DNA of 43,911 bases, taken from assembly GCA_028817225.1 (NCBI GenBank), contig JAPPQC010000028.1:1-43911 (forward strand), read 5' to 3'. The notes beneath the pieces are model-generated. The model ran no database searches. It was not told the origin of the DNA and saw only the letters and a list, made by a program, of their open reading frames with translations. Source of the stretch: Gammaproteobacteria bacterium. Its GTDB lineage: Bacteria; Pseudomonadota; Gammaproteobacteria; Poriferisulfidales; Oxydemutatoraceae. Of the stretch, positions 9,838-20,395 are shown piece by piece. The stretch's first letter is position 1. Each line of letters starts with the position of its first letter. Both the position numbers and the translations under genes were made by a program.

Positions 9838-9936
9838 ATGGCGAACGACTGCAAGAACACGCTGAACCGGCGTTCCGCAAACCGGGGGAGCGCGGCGCAC
9901 GGCGCATCATGGCGAACGACTACAAAGACACGCTGA
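9838..9936 (+). CDS. Mini-ORF: degenerate copy of the ileS 5' end
   Basis: A 32-codon frame in the ribF-ileS gap starts [15 protein letters not shown], a decayed copy of the IleS N-terminus ([15 protein letters not shown]). Its ATG lies 71 bases before the ileS ATG, and the nucleotide match spans about 30 bases. It reads out of frame across the ileS start and stops 28 bases inside ileS. Unlike the mini-ORFs further down the operon, its stop does not overlap the next start codon. Whether it is translated is unknown. Confidence 0.4.
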   Translation: MANDCKNTLNRRSANRGSAAHGASWRTTTKTR

Positions 9937-12740
9937 ACCTGCCGCAAACGGCGTTTCCGATGCGCGCCAACCTGGCGCGGCGCGAGCCGGAGATGCTGGC
10001 GCGCTGGGAGGCCGCCGGCCTCTACCGGCGCGTGCGCGAGGCGCGCAAGGGGCGCGACCGGTTCATCCTGCACGACGGCCCGCCCTACGCCAACGGCGAC
10101 ATTCACATCGGCCACGCCGTCAACAAGATATTGAAAGACATCATCGTCAAGAGCAAACTGCTGGAAGGCTTTGACGCGCCGTTTGTGCCGGGCTGGGATT
10201 GCCACGGCTTGCCGATTGAACAGCGCGTCGAGAAGGAACTCGGCAAGCCCGCCGACGCTGCGGGCGCGGCGCGCTTTCGCAAACGATGCCGCGACTACGC
10301 CGGCGAACAGATGCAGCGGCAGCGGCGCGATTTCATCCGCCTCGGCGTGCTCGGCGACTGGCAGAACCCCTATCTCAGCATGGACTTCCGCTGCGAGGCC
10401 GACATCCTGAGGACATTGGGCGCGCTGATGCACAAAGGCTACCTGCGCCGCGGTGAAAAGCCGGTGTACTGGTGCCTTGAATGCGCGTCGGCGCTGGCCG
10501 AGGCCGAAGTGGAATACCGCGACAAGACCTCGCGCGCGGTGGACGCGCTGTTCGTCATCAACGACGCCGCCGACTTCCAACGCCGCACCGGCGCCGATGC
10601 CGGCGACGGCGGCGGCGTCGCCATCTGGACGACGACGCCGTGGACACTGCCCGCCAACCAGGCCGTCGCACTGCACCCGGAACTGGATTATGTGCTGCTG
10701 GACGGCGTGCTTGAAGGCGGGCCGGATGGCGGCGATGGCGGCGGCAAACGCATCGGCGTTGTTGTCGCCGAAAGCCTTGCCGAGGCGTGCGCCGCGCGCT
10801 ACGGCATGGCGGCGACGGTGATGGCGCGCTTCAAGGGCGCCGCGCTGGACGGTCTGCGGCTGCGCCATCCGCTCGACGGGCGCGAGGTGGCGGTGGTGCC
10901 CGGCGGCCATGTAACGACCGACGCCGGCACCGGCGCCGTGCACATCGCACCGGCGCACGGCGCCGACGACCATCACCTGGGCCTGCGCCATCAACTGCCG
11001 GCGACGACGCCGGTCGGCGGCGACGGCCTGTTCAATCAAACGGCGGGCGAACTGGCCGGCAAGCACATCCGCAAGGCCGACGACGACATCGCCGCCGCGC
11101 TGAAACGGCGCGGCACGCTGCTGCACGCCGAAGACCACCGCCACAGTTACCCGCACTGCTGGCGCCACAAGACGCCGGTGATTTCGCGCGCGACGCCGCA
11201 GTGGTTTATCGGCATGGAACACGAAGACCTGCTGCAACGCTCGCTGGCGGCGTGCGCCGGTGTGCGCTGGACGCCGGCGTGGGGCCGCGCGCGCATGGAG
11301 GGCATGCTGGAGGCGCGCCCCGACTGGTGCGTGTCGCGCCAGCGCCACTGGGGCGTGCCGATTGCGCTGTTCACCGCCGGCAAGGACGGCGCGCCGCATC
11401 CGCGCACGCACGAACTGATCGAGCAGGTCGCGCGCCTTGTCGAGAAGGACGGCGTTGAGGCGTGGTTTGAACTCAACGCGCGCGACCTGCTGGGCGACGA
11501 GGCGCGCGACTACGACAAGGTGACCGACACGCTCGATGTGTGGTTTGACTCCGGCGTCACCCACGCCTGTGTGCTCGACCGCCGCGACGAACTGGCAAGC
11601 CCCGCCGACCTCTACCTGGAAGGCTCCGACCAGCACCGCGGCTGGTTTCAGTCGTCGCTGCTGACCTCGGTGGCGTGCCGCGGGCGGGCGCCGTACAAGG
11701 GCGTGCTGACGCACGGCTTCACGGTGGACGCGCGCGGGCAGAAGATGTCGAAGTCGCGGGGCAATGTCGTCGCGCCGCAGAAGGTCATCGAGCGTTTCGG
11801 CGCCGATGTGCTGCGGCTGTGGGTCGCGGCGACCGACTTCAGCGGCGAGATGGCGATTTCCGACGAGATACTGAAACGCACCACCGACGCCTACCGCCGC
11901 ATCCGCAACACCGCGCGCTTTCTGCTCGCCAACCTGCACGGCTTCAATCCGGCGCAACACGCCGTGGCGCCGGCGCAAATGCTGGCGCTGGACCGCTGGG
12001 CGGTGGCGGCGGCGGCGGCCCTGCAGCGCGACATCCGCGGCGACTACGGCGATTATGTGTTCCACCGCATCGTGCACCGGATACACAACTTCTGCACCAC
12101 CGCGATGGGCGGCTTTTACCTGGACATCATCAAGGACCGCCTCTACACCACCGCCGCCGACGGCGTGCCGCGGCGCTCGGCGCAGACGGCGATGCACCAC
12201 ATCGCGCTGGCGCTGGCGCGGTGGATTGCGCCGGTGCTGAGTTTCACCGCCGACGAGATACACCGGGCGCTGCCGGGCGAGACACGCGAGTCGGTTTTTC
12301 TGTGCGAGTGGCACACCGGGCTGTTTGATCTCGGCGACGGCGACGCGCTGACGATGGACGAGTGGCGGCGCATCATCGGCATTCGCGGCGCCGTCGCCGG
12401 CGAACTGGAGCGGTTGCGGCGCGACGACAGAATCGGTTCGTCGCTGGACGCCGGCGTCGAGATTTTCTGCGACGGCGACGACCGCCGCCTGCTCGAGGCG
12501 CTGGGCGGCGAACTGCGGTTTGTGATGATTACATCGCAGGCCGCCGTGCGCCCGCTGGCCGACGCCGGTGAAGACGCCGTCGCCATCAGCGACGAGATGA
12601 AACTGCGCGTCGTCAACAGCGGCGGCATGAAGTGCCAACGCTGCTGGCACCACCGCGACGAACTCGCCGACGGACGCGACCTGTGCGACCGCTGCGTAAC
12701 CAATGTCAGCGGCGACGGCGAGGTGCGGCTGTATGCGTAA
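9909..12740 (+). CDS. ileS: Isoleucyl-tRNA synthetase
   Basis: A 943-residue class Ia aminoacyl-tRNA synthetase that charges tRNA-Ile. The N-terminal Rossmann fold carries HIGH (66-69) in [14 protein letters not shown]1 editing domain includes the [11 protein letters not shown] motif. KMSKS is at 612-616. An anticodon-binding helical region follows, and the C-terminus has a zinc knuckle with Cys909, Cys912, Cys926 and Cys929, so this is the bacterial type with a Zn finger. Small Gly/Asp-rich insertions (DAGDGGG and [11 protein letters not shown]) sit in the editing region. The last codons (TATGCGTAA) overlap an ATG in another frame, the template for the repeated lspA start downstream. Confidence 0.97.
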   Translation: MANDYKDTLNLPQTAFPMRANLARREPEMLARWEAAGLYRRVREARKGRDRFILHDGPPYANGDIHIGHAVNKILKDIIVKSKLLEGFDAPFVPGWDCHGLPIEQRVEKELGKPADAAGAARFRKRCRDYAGEQMQRQRRDFIRLGVLGDWQNPYLSMDFRCEADILRTLGALMHKGYLRRGEKPVYWCLECASALAEAEVEYRDKTSRAVDALFVINDAADFQRRTGADAGDGGGVAIWTTTPWTLPANQAVALHPELDYVLLDGVLEGGPDGGDGGGKRIGVVVAESLAEACAARYGMAATVMARFKGAALDGLRLRHPLDGREVAVVPGGHVTTDAGTGAVHIAPAHGADDHHLGLRHQLPATTPVGGDGLFNQTAGELAGKHIRKADDDIAAALKRRGTLLHAEDHRHSYPHCWRHKTPVISRATPQWFIGMEHEDLLQRSLAACAGVRWTPAWGRARMEGMLEARPDWCVSRQRHWGVPIALFTAGKDGAPHPRTHELIEQVARLVEKDGVEAWFELNARDLLGDEARDYDKVTDTLDVWFDSGVTHACVLDRRDELASPADLYLEGSDQHRGWFQSSLLTSVACRGRAPYKGVLTHGFTVDARGQKMSKSRGNVVAPQKVIERFGADVLRLWVAATDFSGEMAISDEILKRTTDAYRRIRNTARFLLANLHGFNPAQHAVAPAQMLALDRWAVAAAAALQRDIRGDYGDYVFHRIVHRIHNFCTTAMGGFYLDIIKDRLYTTAADGVPRRSAQTAMHHIALALARWIAPVLSFTADEIHRALPGETRESVFLCEWHTGLFDLGDGDALTMDEWRRIIGIRGAVAGELERLRRDDRIGSSLDAGVEIFCDGDDRRLLEALGGELRFVMITSQAAVRPLADAGEDAVAISDEMKLRVVNSGGMKCQRCWHHRDELADGRDLCDRCVTNVSGDGEVRLYA

Positions 12741-12822
12741 CCGGGCGGCAGCGACGGCGGGCAACGGGCGTGATGGGCCGGAGTCTGCGGCGGGCGGCTT
12801 CGCGGAGCGGCGCTGTGCGTAA
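12733..12822 (+). CDS. Coupled mini-ORF 1 between ileS and lspA
   Basis: A 29-residue frame whose ATG overlaps the ileS stop (ATGCGTAA). It begins MRNRAA, like the LspA start (VRNWLG), and ends FAERRCA, with DNA resembling the 3' end of ileS. Its TAA overlaps the GTG of mini-ORF 2 in the same geometry (GTGCGTAA). It is thus a chimera of the start of lspA and the end of ileS, as a tandem duplication of the junction would create. Translation by re-initiation is plausible but unproven. Confidence 0.45.
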   Translation: MRNRAAATAGNGRDGPESAAGGFAERRCA

Positions 12823-12923
12823 CTGGTTGAAGCCTGCGGCAAGCGGTTTTGCGGGCGGCATCATGCGTAACTGGCCGGAGTCTGCAACCGGCGGCTTCGC
12901 GGAGCGGCGCTGTGCGTAACTGG
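12776..12923 (+). repeat. Tandem duplication of the ileS/lspA junction
   Basis: A 51-base segment at 12776-12826 recurs at 12873-12923 with only a few changes in the middle. A diverged third unit lies between them. Each unit of about 49 bases ends with (A/G)TGCGTAACTGG, the lspA start codon plus its next codons. A degenerate unit also begins at the ileS stop. Confidence 0.85.
12815..12919 (+). CDS. Coupled mini-ORF 2 between ileS and lspA
   Basis: A 34-residue frame starting at GTG in GTGCGTAA, overlapping the stop of mini-ORF 1. It begins [11 protein letters not shown], very like LspA, contains a second MRNWPESA copy in frame, and ends FAERRCA. Its TAA lies inside the GTGCGTAAC that starts lspA at 12912. 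So ileS, two mini-ORFs and lspA form an unbroken chain of identical stop/start overlaps. The 97-base offset between the two GTG codons is exactly what keeps this overlap in phase. Confidence 0.45.
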   Translation: MRNWLKPAASGFAGGIMRNWPESATGGFAERRCA

Positions 12924-13394
12924 CTGGGGTTGTCGCTGGCGGCGGTTGTCGTTGACCAGGCGACGAAGTTTGCCGCCGTACACTGGCTGGCGCTGCACGC
13001 GCCGCAGCCGCTGCTGCCGTCGTTCAACCTGACGCTGGTCTATAACAGCGGCGCCGCTTTCAGCCTGCTGAGCGACGCCGGCGGCTGGCAGCGCTGGTTT
13101 TTCATCGGCGCGGCGGTCGCGGTGTCGGCGCTGCTGTGGTCGTGGCTGGCGCGGCTCGGCCCCGGCGACAAAACCGCCGCCGCCGGCCTGTCGCTGATTC
13201 TGGGCGGCGCCGTCGGCAACGCGATAGACCGCTTGTTCCGCGGCCATGTCGTGGACTTTCTCGATTTGTATTACGGCCTGTACCACTGGCCCGCGTTCAA
13301 TGTCGCCGACGCCTGCATCACCGCCGGCGCGCTGCTCATCGTCGCCGTCGCCGTCGCCGGCAAAGAGGAAAAGGATGGAAGCGCCGCCGGCTGA
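12912..13394 (+). CDS. lspA: Lipoprotein signal peptidase (signal peptidase II)
   Basis: A 160-residue inner-membrane aspartic peptidase that removes signal peptides from diacylglyceryl-prolipoproteins. It has four hydrophobic segments, the YNSGAAFS motif (near 44-51), [10 protein letters not shown] with catalytic Asp106, and FNVADAC with catalytic Asp133. The GTG start at 12912 is chosen because it gives the usual short N-terminus ([19 protein letters not shown]). The frame is open upstream, but that sequence is repeat-derived. The C-terminus (EEKDGSAAG) overlaps the start of the next mini-ORF. The FKBP-type isomerase often found before ispH is absent. Confidence 0.95.
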   Translation: MRNWLGLSLAAVVVDQATKFAAVHWLALHAPQPLLPSFNLTLVYNSGAAFSLLSDAGGWQRWFFIGAAVAVSALLWSWLARLGPGDKTAAAGLSLILGGAVGNAIDRLFRGHVVDFLDLYYGLYHWPAFNVADACITAGALLIVAVAVAGKEEKDGSAAG

Positions 13395-13527
13395 TTCGCG
13401 CGCGCCGTTGCGCGGGGAATGCAAGAGCGGCCTTTGGCGGCCCGGCGGCGCTGTGCCCGCCGGCGCTTGCCTGCGCGGGGAATGCAAGAGCGGTCTTGGG
13501 GGGAACGATGGAAGTACTGCTGGCTAA
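13375..13527 (+). CDS. Coupled mini-ORF between lspA and ispH
   Basis: A 50-residue frame that starts inside the last codons of lspA (20-base overlap) and ends 20 bases inside ispH, in the same geometry on both sides. It starts [11 protein letters not shown]; its DNA aligns with the ispH start ([10 protein letters not shown]). It ends DGSTAG, matching the LspA C-terminus DGSAAG. An internal in-frame 63-base repeat gives RGECKSGL twice (DNA at 13411 and 13474). It is therefore a chimera of ispH start and lspA end, and the 133-base offset between the two ATGs preserves the overlap phase. Confidence 0.5.
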   Translation: MEAPPADSRAPLRGECKSGLWRPGGAVPAGACLRGECKSGLGGNDGSTAG

Positions 13528-14455
13528 TCCGCGCGGCTTCTGCGCCGGCGTGGACCGCGCGATTGAGATTGTCGAGCGTGCGCTGGAAACCCTCGGGCCG
13601 CCGATTTATGTTCGCCACGAGGTTGTGCACAACCGCTTTGTCGTTGAGACGCTGCGCGGCAAGGGCGCGGTTTTTGTCGAGGAACTGAAAGATGTTCCCG
13701 ACGGCGCCGTCGTCATTTTCAGCGCCCACGGCGTGTCGCGCGCGGTGCGCGAAGAGGCGCGGCAACGGCGGCTGAAAGTGCTCGACGCGACCTGCCCGCT
13801 GGTTACCAAGGTGCACCTTGAAGTTGTGCGCAACAGCCGCGAAGGGCTGGAAACAATACTCGTCGGCCACCGCGGCCACCCGGAAGTGGCGGGCACAATG
13901 GGGCAGTGTGATGAGGGCGGCGGCACAATCCACCTCGTCGAGACGGTCGCCGATGCACGCGCGGTGCGCGTGCGCGACCCGGCGCGGCTGGCCTTTGTTA
14001 CCCAGACGACGCTGTCGGTGGACGACACCGCCGACATCGTCGCGGTGCTGGAGAGGCGCTTTCCGGGCATCCGCCGCCCGCGCAAGGACGACATCTGCTA
14101 CGCCACGCAGAACCGCCAGAACGCCGTCAAGCAACTGGTCGGCACATGCGACCTGATACTGATTGTCGGCTCGCGCAACAGTTCCAATTCCAACCGCCTG
14201 CTGGAAATCGCGCTGAAACGCGGCGTCGAGGCGCACCTGATAGACGGCGCCGCCGAAATCAAGCGGCGCTGGCTCGACGGCAAACGCCGCATCGGCCTGT
14301 CGGCGGGCGCGTCGGCGCCGGAAACGCTGGTGCAGGCCGTCGTCGCCGAACTGCAAAGCCGCGGCGCCCACCGCATCGGCGAGGTCGCCGGCATCGAGGA
14401 AACCGTGACCTTCCCGCTGCCGAAGGAACTGCGCCCCGGCGGCGATTTGGCTTGA
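13508..14455 (+). CDS. ispH: 4-hydroxy-3-methylbut-2-enyl diphosphate reductase
   Basis: A 315-residue [4Fe-4S] enzyme of the last MEP-pathway step, reducing HMBPP to IPP and DMAPP. The three cluster ligands sit at the positions known for E. coli IspH: Cys12 ([11 protein letters not shown]), Cys96 ([11 protein letters not shown]) and Cys197 ([11 protein letters not shown]). The [14 protein letters not shown] and SAGASAPE motifs bind substrate. The start at 13508 gives the canonical [15 protein letters not shown]. The gene overlaps the preceding mini-ORF by 20 bases, so translation is probably coupled. A tRNA gene follows, whose promoter overlaps the ispH 3' end. Confidence 0.97.
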   Translation: MEVLLANPRGFCAGVDRAIEIVERALETLGPPIYVRHEVVHNRFVVETLRGKGAVFVEELKDVPDGAVVIFSAHGVSRAVREEARQRRLKVLDATCPLVTKVHLEVVRNSREGLETILVGHRGHPEVAGTMGQCDEGGGTIHLVETVADARAVRVRDPARLAFVTQTTLSVDDTADIVAVLERRFPGIRRPRKDDICYATQNRQNAVKQLVGTCDLILIVGSRNSSNSNRLLEIALKRGVEAHLIDGAAEIKRRWLDGKRRIGLSAGASAPETLVQAVVAELQSRGAHRIGEVAGIEETVTFPLPKELRPGGDLA

Positions 14456-14475
14456 CGGGCGCGAGGCCGTACAAT
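14447..14475 (+). promoter_or_regulatory. Promoter of the tRNA-Ala gene
   Basis: TTGGCT at 14447-14452 and TACAAT at 14470-14475 are separated by 17 bases. The -10 box lies 15 bases before the mature tRNA 5' end. The -35 box overlaps the last codons of ispH. Confidence 0.55.
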
Positions 14476-14490
14476 GGCGGGCGTCGCACC

Positions 14491-14566
14491 GGGGCCGTAG
14501 CTCAGTTGGGAGAGCGCGACATTCGCATTGTCGAGGTCAGGGGTTCAAATCCCCTCGGCTCCACCA
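14491..14566 (+). tRNA. tRNA-Ala (anticodon CGC)
   Basis: A complete 76-base cloverleaf. The acceptor GGGGCCG pairs with CGGCTCC and contains the G3:U70 wobble that defines alanine tRNAs. The anticodon stem CGACA/TGTCG encloses the loop TTCGCAT (anticodon CGC, reading GCG). The T arm is AGGGG-TTCAAAT-CCCCT. The 3' CCA is encoded. GCG is a frequent codon in this GC-rich sequence, which fits a dedicated CGC tRNA. Confidence 0.95.
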
Positions 14567-14582
14567 CGACACCGGCGCGCCG

Positions 14583-15893
14583 TCAGCGGCCGATGCCGTG
14601 TTTCTCCAGTATCGGCGGCATTTCGGTGTCGGCCTCGTGGACGGCCGGGTCGAAGGCGACGGGGACGCGGGCGGGCGATTCTCCCTCCTTCCAGTCGCTG
14701 AACAGTCCCTGGTAATGCAGGTAATACAGGTCGCGCTCGGCGCACTCTTCCCACAGATAATAGCCGGGCAGCCGGATTTGCATTTTGCGAAAGCAGTGGG
14801 ACGGCATCCAGACTCCGCAGCGCCAATGCAGCCATTCCCATATCCTGCGCAACTTCTCGACAACCAGCCCGGCTTTCGGCATTTGCGGGCGGCAGAGGTG
14901 CACGCCGACATAGCGGGTTCCCTCGTGCCTGAAGACGGGTTTCGGGCGCATCACGGCATCCGGATGAACATCCGCCGGTGATTTGTAGCGAACATTGTAA
15001 TCGGAGACGCGGGCGAGACGGCCGGTGTCGAGCCTGATGTACGGCGCCCAGACCTCGGGCACCAGCAGCGCCGAAACCGCGCCGGTCAGGCGCTTCTTCA
15101 GATAATCCCGCAGCGGCAGCGATGTGCGGTTGACGAGGTATTCATCCACATCAAAACTCAGATAATACGCCGAACGGTCGCCGAAAATGCGCGGGCAGTG
15201 GTTCAACGAACCGTGCTGGCAGGGCTGGTTGAGGTGGTCGCCGTAGGGGAACGGCCAGTCAACCAGAACCGTTTCCAGGCCGGCGTCGAGCGCGGCCAGA
15301 TGCCCCGGCAAATCGGCGGCGTCGGCGGAACCGTTGTCGTAGATGACGACGCGCTCGACCCCGTGCACGCGGTGGTGGTAAAGGCACCAGTCGCGTATCC
15401 ACTCCGGCGGGTTGTCTTTTTGCAGCGTGTACAGCGTCAGCGTGACCGGCGGCAGCGCCGCCAGCGGGTTCGGCGGCACCACCGCGCGCTGTTCAAACGA
15501 CTTCCACCGGAACACCAGTTCCAGCGGTTCGTCCGCAGCCGGCAGGCTTTCATCGGCGAAGATTTCAAGGATGTGCAGTTCTTCCGGATAATGCAGCGCA
15601 AGTTTGCGGTTGCGCAGTTTGTTGCAGCGGTAGCGCAGTCGCCGCCCGCGGCATTCAATCCGCAGCGGCAGGACATCGGCGGCGAGGTTGCGCAACTCCG
15701 GGCCGAGGGCGATGATTTTGCGGCGGTCGTGGCTGCGAAACACATCGTAGAACAGCGTGTCCAGGTCAAACGACGGATGGTGCGGCTTGATGTTTTCCGA
15801 AAACCGCGCGACCTCGCGCTCCAGCCCGAGATGCGCGGGCAGTTTCAGCGGGCGCGGGCGGTAGAGAACAGGGCCGGGGGCGGAATCAGACAT
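14583..15893 (-). CDS. GT92-like (DUF23-type) glycosyltransferase
   Basis: A 436-residue protein from the ATG at 15893; an upstream ATG at 15950 would add 19 residues. An N-terminal region of about 150 residues without a recognised motif precedes a GT-A type glycosyltransferase core. The core shows PPEWIRDWCLYHHRVHGV, IYDNGS (184-189) and SFDVDEYLV, whose DxD should coordinate metal and nucleotide sugar. These features match the family 92/DUF23 group, which often acts on surface polysaccharides; the real acceptor is unknown. No membrane segment is evident. It converges on the tRNA gene and diverges from tsaC, sharing a short promoter region with TATAAT on both strands (15950-15955 plus, 15971-15976 minus). 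Confidence 0.8.
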   Translation of the reverse strand: MSDSAPGPVLYRPRPLKLPAHLGLEREVARFSENIKPHHPSFDLDTLFYDVFRSHDRRKIIALGPELRNLAADVLPLRIECRGRRLRYRCNKLRNRKLALHYPEELHILEIFADESLPAADEPLELVFRWKSFEQRAVVPPNPLAALPPVTLTLYTLQKDNPPEWIRDWCLYHHRVHGVERVVIYDNGSADAADLPGHLAALDAGLETVLVDWPFPYGDHLNQPCQHGSLNHCPRIFGDRSAYYLSFDVDEYLVNRTSLPLRDYLKKRLTGAVSALLVPEVWAPYIRLDTGRLARVSDYNVRYKSPADVHPDAVMRPKPVFRHEGTRYVGVHLCRPQMPKAGLVVEKLRRIWEWLHWRCGVWMPSHCFRKMQIRLPGYYLWEECAERDLYYLHYQGLFSDWKEGESPARVPVAFDPAVHEADTEMPPILEKHGIGR

Positions 15894-15981
15894 GGACTGG
15901 CGGGAAGTTGCGCGGAACCGGTTGGGCGGCGGCCGGGCCGACTTTCCCATATAATCCCGTTCAATACCGGATTATACAAGG

Positions 15982-16578
15982 ATGGTATCCCCCATGCTGA
16001 ACATCCCCGATCTTGAAGCGGCGCGCGCGGCGGTGCGCGGCGGCGGCGTTGTCGCCTATCCGACCGAGGCCGTCTATGGGCTGGGCTGCGACCCGCTCGA
16101 CGAGCGGGCGGTGGCGCGCATCGCGGCGCTGAAAGGGCGGCCAACCGGCAAGGGTTTTATCCTGATCGCCAGCCACTTCTCGCAACTGGCGCCGTTTTGC
16201 GCCGTCATCGGCAACGCGGCGTGGCGGCGCGTCAAGCAGACCTGGCCCGGCCCGCACACATGGGTTTTTCCGCGCACATTGAAGTGCCCGCCGTGGTTGC
16301 ACGACCGCTCCGCCGGCATCGCGGTGCGGGTCAGCGCGCATCCGGTGGCGGCGGCGCTTTGCGATGTGTGCAACTGCGCGCTGGTCTCGACCAGCGCCAA
16401 CCTCAGCGGCCAGCCGCCGCTGCGCACGGCGCGCGAAGTCGCGGACTGTTTCGGCGAACAACTGGACTGCATTGTCGAAGGCGATGTCGGCGGCGCCGCC
16501 GCGCCGACCGCCATCCGCGACGCCGCCAGCGGGCGCCTGATACGGCAGGGCGCGGATGAGGCGGACGACGGCGAATGA
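15982..16578 (+). CDS. tsaC: Threonylcarbamoyl-AMP synthase (TsaC/YrdC family)
   Basis: A 198-residue single-domain Sua5/YrdC protein. It makes threonylcarbamoyl-AMP from threonine, bicarbonate and ATP, the first step of t6A37 tRNA modification. Visible motifs are [33 protein letters not shown], the GPHTWVFP segment, and [14 protein letters not shown]. It lacks the C-terminal Sua5 domain, as usual for the proteobacterial short form. The ATG at 15994 is an alternative start. Its stop overlaps an ATG (ATGA at 16575), the ancestral junction to hemF, now copied. The tsaC-hemF-aroE association is typical of gammaproteobacteria. Confidence 0.93.
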   Translation: MVSPMLNIPDLEAARAAVRGGGVVAYPTEAVYGLGCDPLDERAVARIAALKGRPTGKGFILIASHFSQLAPFCAVIGNAAWRRVKQTWPGPHTWVFPRTLKCPPWLHDRSAGIAVRVSAHPVAAALCDVCNCALVSTSANLSGQPPLRTAREVADCFGEQLDCIVEGDVGGAAAPTAIRDAASGRLIRQGADEADDGE

Positions 16579-16669
16579 TGAAGACGGCGGAAGCAAGACG
16601 GATAATCCCGCGCCTGACCGCGTTGCAGGAAAAAATCCGCGGCGCGGCGGAACACACGAACGACGGCGA

Positions 16670-16673
<4 letters not shown>
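16575..16673 (+). CDS. Coupled mini-ORF between tsaC and hemF
   Basis: A 32-residue frame that begins at the ATGA overlapping the tsaC stop and ends at the ATGA overlapping the hemF start. Its N-terminus (MMKTAEARR...[11 protein letters not shown]) copies HemF, and its last residues (EHTNDGE) copy the TsaC C-terminus (DEADDGE). The 95-base offset is 2 mod 3, the only class that preserves both four-base overlaps. No internal stop has accumulated despite visible divergence. Confidence 0.5.
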
Positions 16674-18666
<1,993 letters not shown>

Positions 18667-18670
<4 letters not shown>

Positions 18671-18708
18671 ACGAATGCCGGGACCGCTTTCCGGGGCGGC
18701 GGCGGTGA
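18667..18708 (+). CDS. Coupled mini-ORF 2 between hemB and aroE
   Basis: A 13-residue frame (MNECRDRFPGRRR) that starts at ATGA (18667) and stops at GTGA (18705-18708). It completes an uninterrupted four-base-overlap chain from hemB through both mini-ORFs to the GTG proposed for aroE. Confidence 0.3.
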
Positions 18709-19637
18709 CCGGCGGCGCGGCGGCGCGGGCCGCGGACCGCTATGCGCTGATTGGCTGCCCGGTGGAGCACAGCATCTCGCCGCAAATCCACGCGCGCTTT
18801 GCCGCGCAAACCGGCGAGGCCGTCCGCTATGAATTGCTTGAAGCGCCGCGCGACGGGTTTGCCGACGCGGTCAGGCGGTTTGCCGGCGACGGCGGCAAAG
18901 GGCTGAATGTGACGCTGCCGTTCAAGGAGGAGGCGCGCCGCCTGGCGGACGATGTCAGCGCGCGCGCGCAGGCGGCGGGCGCGGTCAATACGCTGGTGTT
19001 GCGGGCGGCGCGGGGTGGCGGCGCCGGCGACGGCAACCACAACAACGCCGACGGCAGTGCCAACAACCGCAACGACGCCGATGCCGGCGGCAACGCCGCC
19101 TTCACGCTGTACGGCGACAACACCGACGGCGCCGGTTTTATCCGCGATTTGCGCGTCAACTGCAAACTGCAACCGGAAGGGCGCGCGATTCTGCTGCTCG
19201 GCGCCGGCGGCGCGGCGCGCGGCATCATTCCGCCGCTGATGGAAAGCGGCGCCGCGTCGCTGGTCATCGCAAACCGCGGCGTTGAACGCGCGCGCACGCT
19301 GGAACGCCTGTTCGCGCCGCTCGGCGATGTGACGGCGTGCGCGCTCGACGAACTCGGCGGGCGCCGTTTCGACGGCATCGTCAACGCAACTTCGGCCAGC
19401 CTCGCCGGCGAAGTGCCGGCGCTGCCCAACGCGCCTGGCGCCGCCTGGGGATACGACCTCGCCTACGACGCAACCGGCGACACCGCCTTCGTCCGCTGGC
19501 TCCGCGCGCACGGCGTTGAACACGCCTTTGATGGCCTCGGCATGCTGGTTGAGCAGGCCGCCGAATCCTTCCTGCTGTGGCGCGGCGTCCGCCCGCAAAC
19601 CGCCGCCATCATCCGCGCGTTGCGCGAACAACAATAA
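18705..19637 (+). CDS. aroE: Shikimate dehydrogenase
   Basis: A 310-residue NADPH-dependent enzyme reducing 3-dehydroshikimate to shikimate. Motifs: YALIGCPVEHSISPQIH (shikimate site), KGLNVTLPFKEEA, GAVNTLV, LYGDNTDGAGF, and the Rossmann LLGAGGAARG with the NR cofactor clamp. GTG 18705 is chosen because it sits in a GTGA overlap and gives a short tail before RYALIGCPVEHS. ATG 18675 is the alternative. A roughly 25-residue Gly/Asn/Asp/Ala-rich insertion (from AARGGGAGDG to DAGGNAAF) interrupts the link between GAVNTLV and LYGDNTDG, where other AroE proteins have only a few residues. Confidence 0.94.
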   Translation: MTGGAAARAADRYALIGCPVEHSISPQIHARFAAQTGEAVRYELLEAPRDGFADAVRRFAGDGGKGLNVTLPFKEEARRLADDVSARAQAAGAVNTLVLRAARGGGAGDGNHNNADGSANNRNDADAGGNAAFTLYGDNTDGAGFIRDLRVNCKLQPEGRAILLLGAGGAARGIIPPLMESGAASLVIANRGVERARTLERLFAPLGDVTACALDELGGRRFDGIVNATSASLAGEVPALPNAPGAAWGYDLAYDATGDTAFVRWLRAHGVEHAFDGLGMLVEQAAESFLLWRGVRPQTAAIIRALREQQ

Positions 19638-19702
19638 GGGGCGCGCCGTTCGGGTGCGCGGCCTTGACCGGCGAGGCCGGCATTTTTGCCGCCGACTCCA
19701 TT

Positions 19703-19737
19703 GCATGAGTTATAGACTTCGGTCTTGTAACTCATGC
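19703..19737. terminator. Hairpin between convergent aroE and the hexapeptide protein
   Basis: GCATGAGTTA at 19703-19712 pairs perfectly with TAACTCATGC at 19728-19737. Inside, AGAC/GTCT closes a TTCG tetraloop across a small internal loop. A T5 run follows 8 bases downstream (19746-19750). It may terminate both converging transcripts. The stable UUCG loop also fits a mobile palindromic repeat. Confidence 0.5.
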
Positions 19738-19788
19738 CGCGGCGCTTTTTGAGTGATAGAAAACGCTGCGGCGCGCGGTGCGGGCCGC

Positions 19789-20322
19789 TTATGGGCGGGG
19801 CATGTGGGCGTTTTTCAGATCCACATAACTTTGTGCCGAGAACAGCAGGAAGTCGCGTTCGTCGCCGGTCAGTTCGCGGACCTTGCGGGCCGGGTTGCCG
19901 AGCCACAGGAAGCCGCCCTCGATGGTCTTGCCCGGCGGCACCAGACTGCCGGCGGCCAGCATCGCGCCGGTGCGGATGACGGCGCCGTCGAGCACGGTTG
20001 AGCCCATGCCGACCAGGCAGTCGTCCTCAATGGTGCAGGCGTGCAGGATGACATTGTGGCCGACGGTGACGCCGCTGCCGATGTGCAGCGGCCAGGCGTG
20101 CGGCACGAAGCGGCTGTCGCCGGTGACATGCAGGATGGAGCCGTCCTGGATGTTGCTGCGTTCGCCGATGCGGATTTCGGCGAGGTCGCCGCGCGCGACG
20201 CTCATCGGCCACAGCGAACTGTCGGCGCCGACGACGACATCGCCGATGACCAGCGCGGCTTCATCCACAAAGGCCGTCGGATGGATGCGCGGTTTGCGGT
20301 TCTGGTATTGCCTGATGCCCAT
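19789..20322 (-). CDS. Gamma-carbonic-anhydrase-like hexapeptide-repeat protein (PaaY/YrdA group)
   Basis: A 177-residue left-handed beta-helix protein. Hexapeptide-type repeats run through IGDVVVGADSSLWPMSVARGD, IRIGERSNIQDGSILHV, VTVGHNVILHACTIEDDCLVGMGSTVLDG and MLAAGSLVPPGKTI. It ends with LWLGNPARKVREL, typical of the YrdA/PaaY group. Metal-ligand histidines of gamma-carbonic anhydrases are plausible in ILHV and GHNVILHA, but activity cannot be assumed. The start at 20322 (MGIRQYQNRKPRIHPTAFVDE) is the family start. It converges on aroE and diverges from the pilin cluster. Confidence 0.9.
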   Translation of the reverse strand: MGIRQYQNRKPRIHPTAFVDEAALVIGDVVVGADSSLWPMSVARGDLAEIRIGERSNIQDGSILHVTGDSRFVPHAWPLHIGSGVTVGHNVILHACTIEDDCLVGMGSTVLDGAVIRTGAMLAAGSLVPPGKTIEGGFLWLGNPARKVRELTGDERDFLLFSAQSYVDLKNAHMPRP

Positions 20323-20332
20323 GGATGGTGTC

Positions 20333-20395
20333 TGTCGGTGGCGCCCGTTGGTGGCGCCCGTTGCGGGGCGCCCGTTGCGGGGCGGAGCGGGGCGC
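20333..20395. repeat. Short tandem repeats upstream of the hexapeptide-protein gene
   Basis: GGTGGCGCCCGTT occurs twice in direct succession, and GCGCCCGTTGCGGG then occurs twice, just upstream of the minus-strand start at 20322. It is part of the roughly 255-base divergent region before the pilin genes, which otherwise shows only a weak TATAGC box near 20483. Confidence 0.55.

Noticed and set aside
8775..12842. A 1,355-codon minus-strand open frame
   Set aside because: It is antisense to ribF and ileS, whose motifs are complete. Its composition (Arg/Ala/His/Gln-rich) is that of a shadow frame.
12733..12923. CRISPR-like array at the ileS-lspA repeats
   Set aside because: Units are contiguous, lack spacers, contain start codons of lspA, and are best explained by junction duplication.
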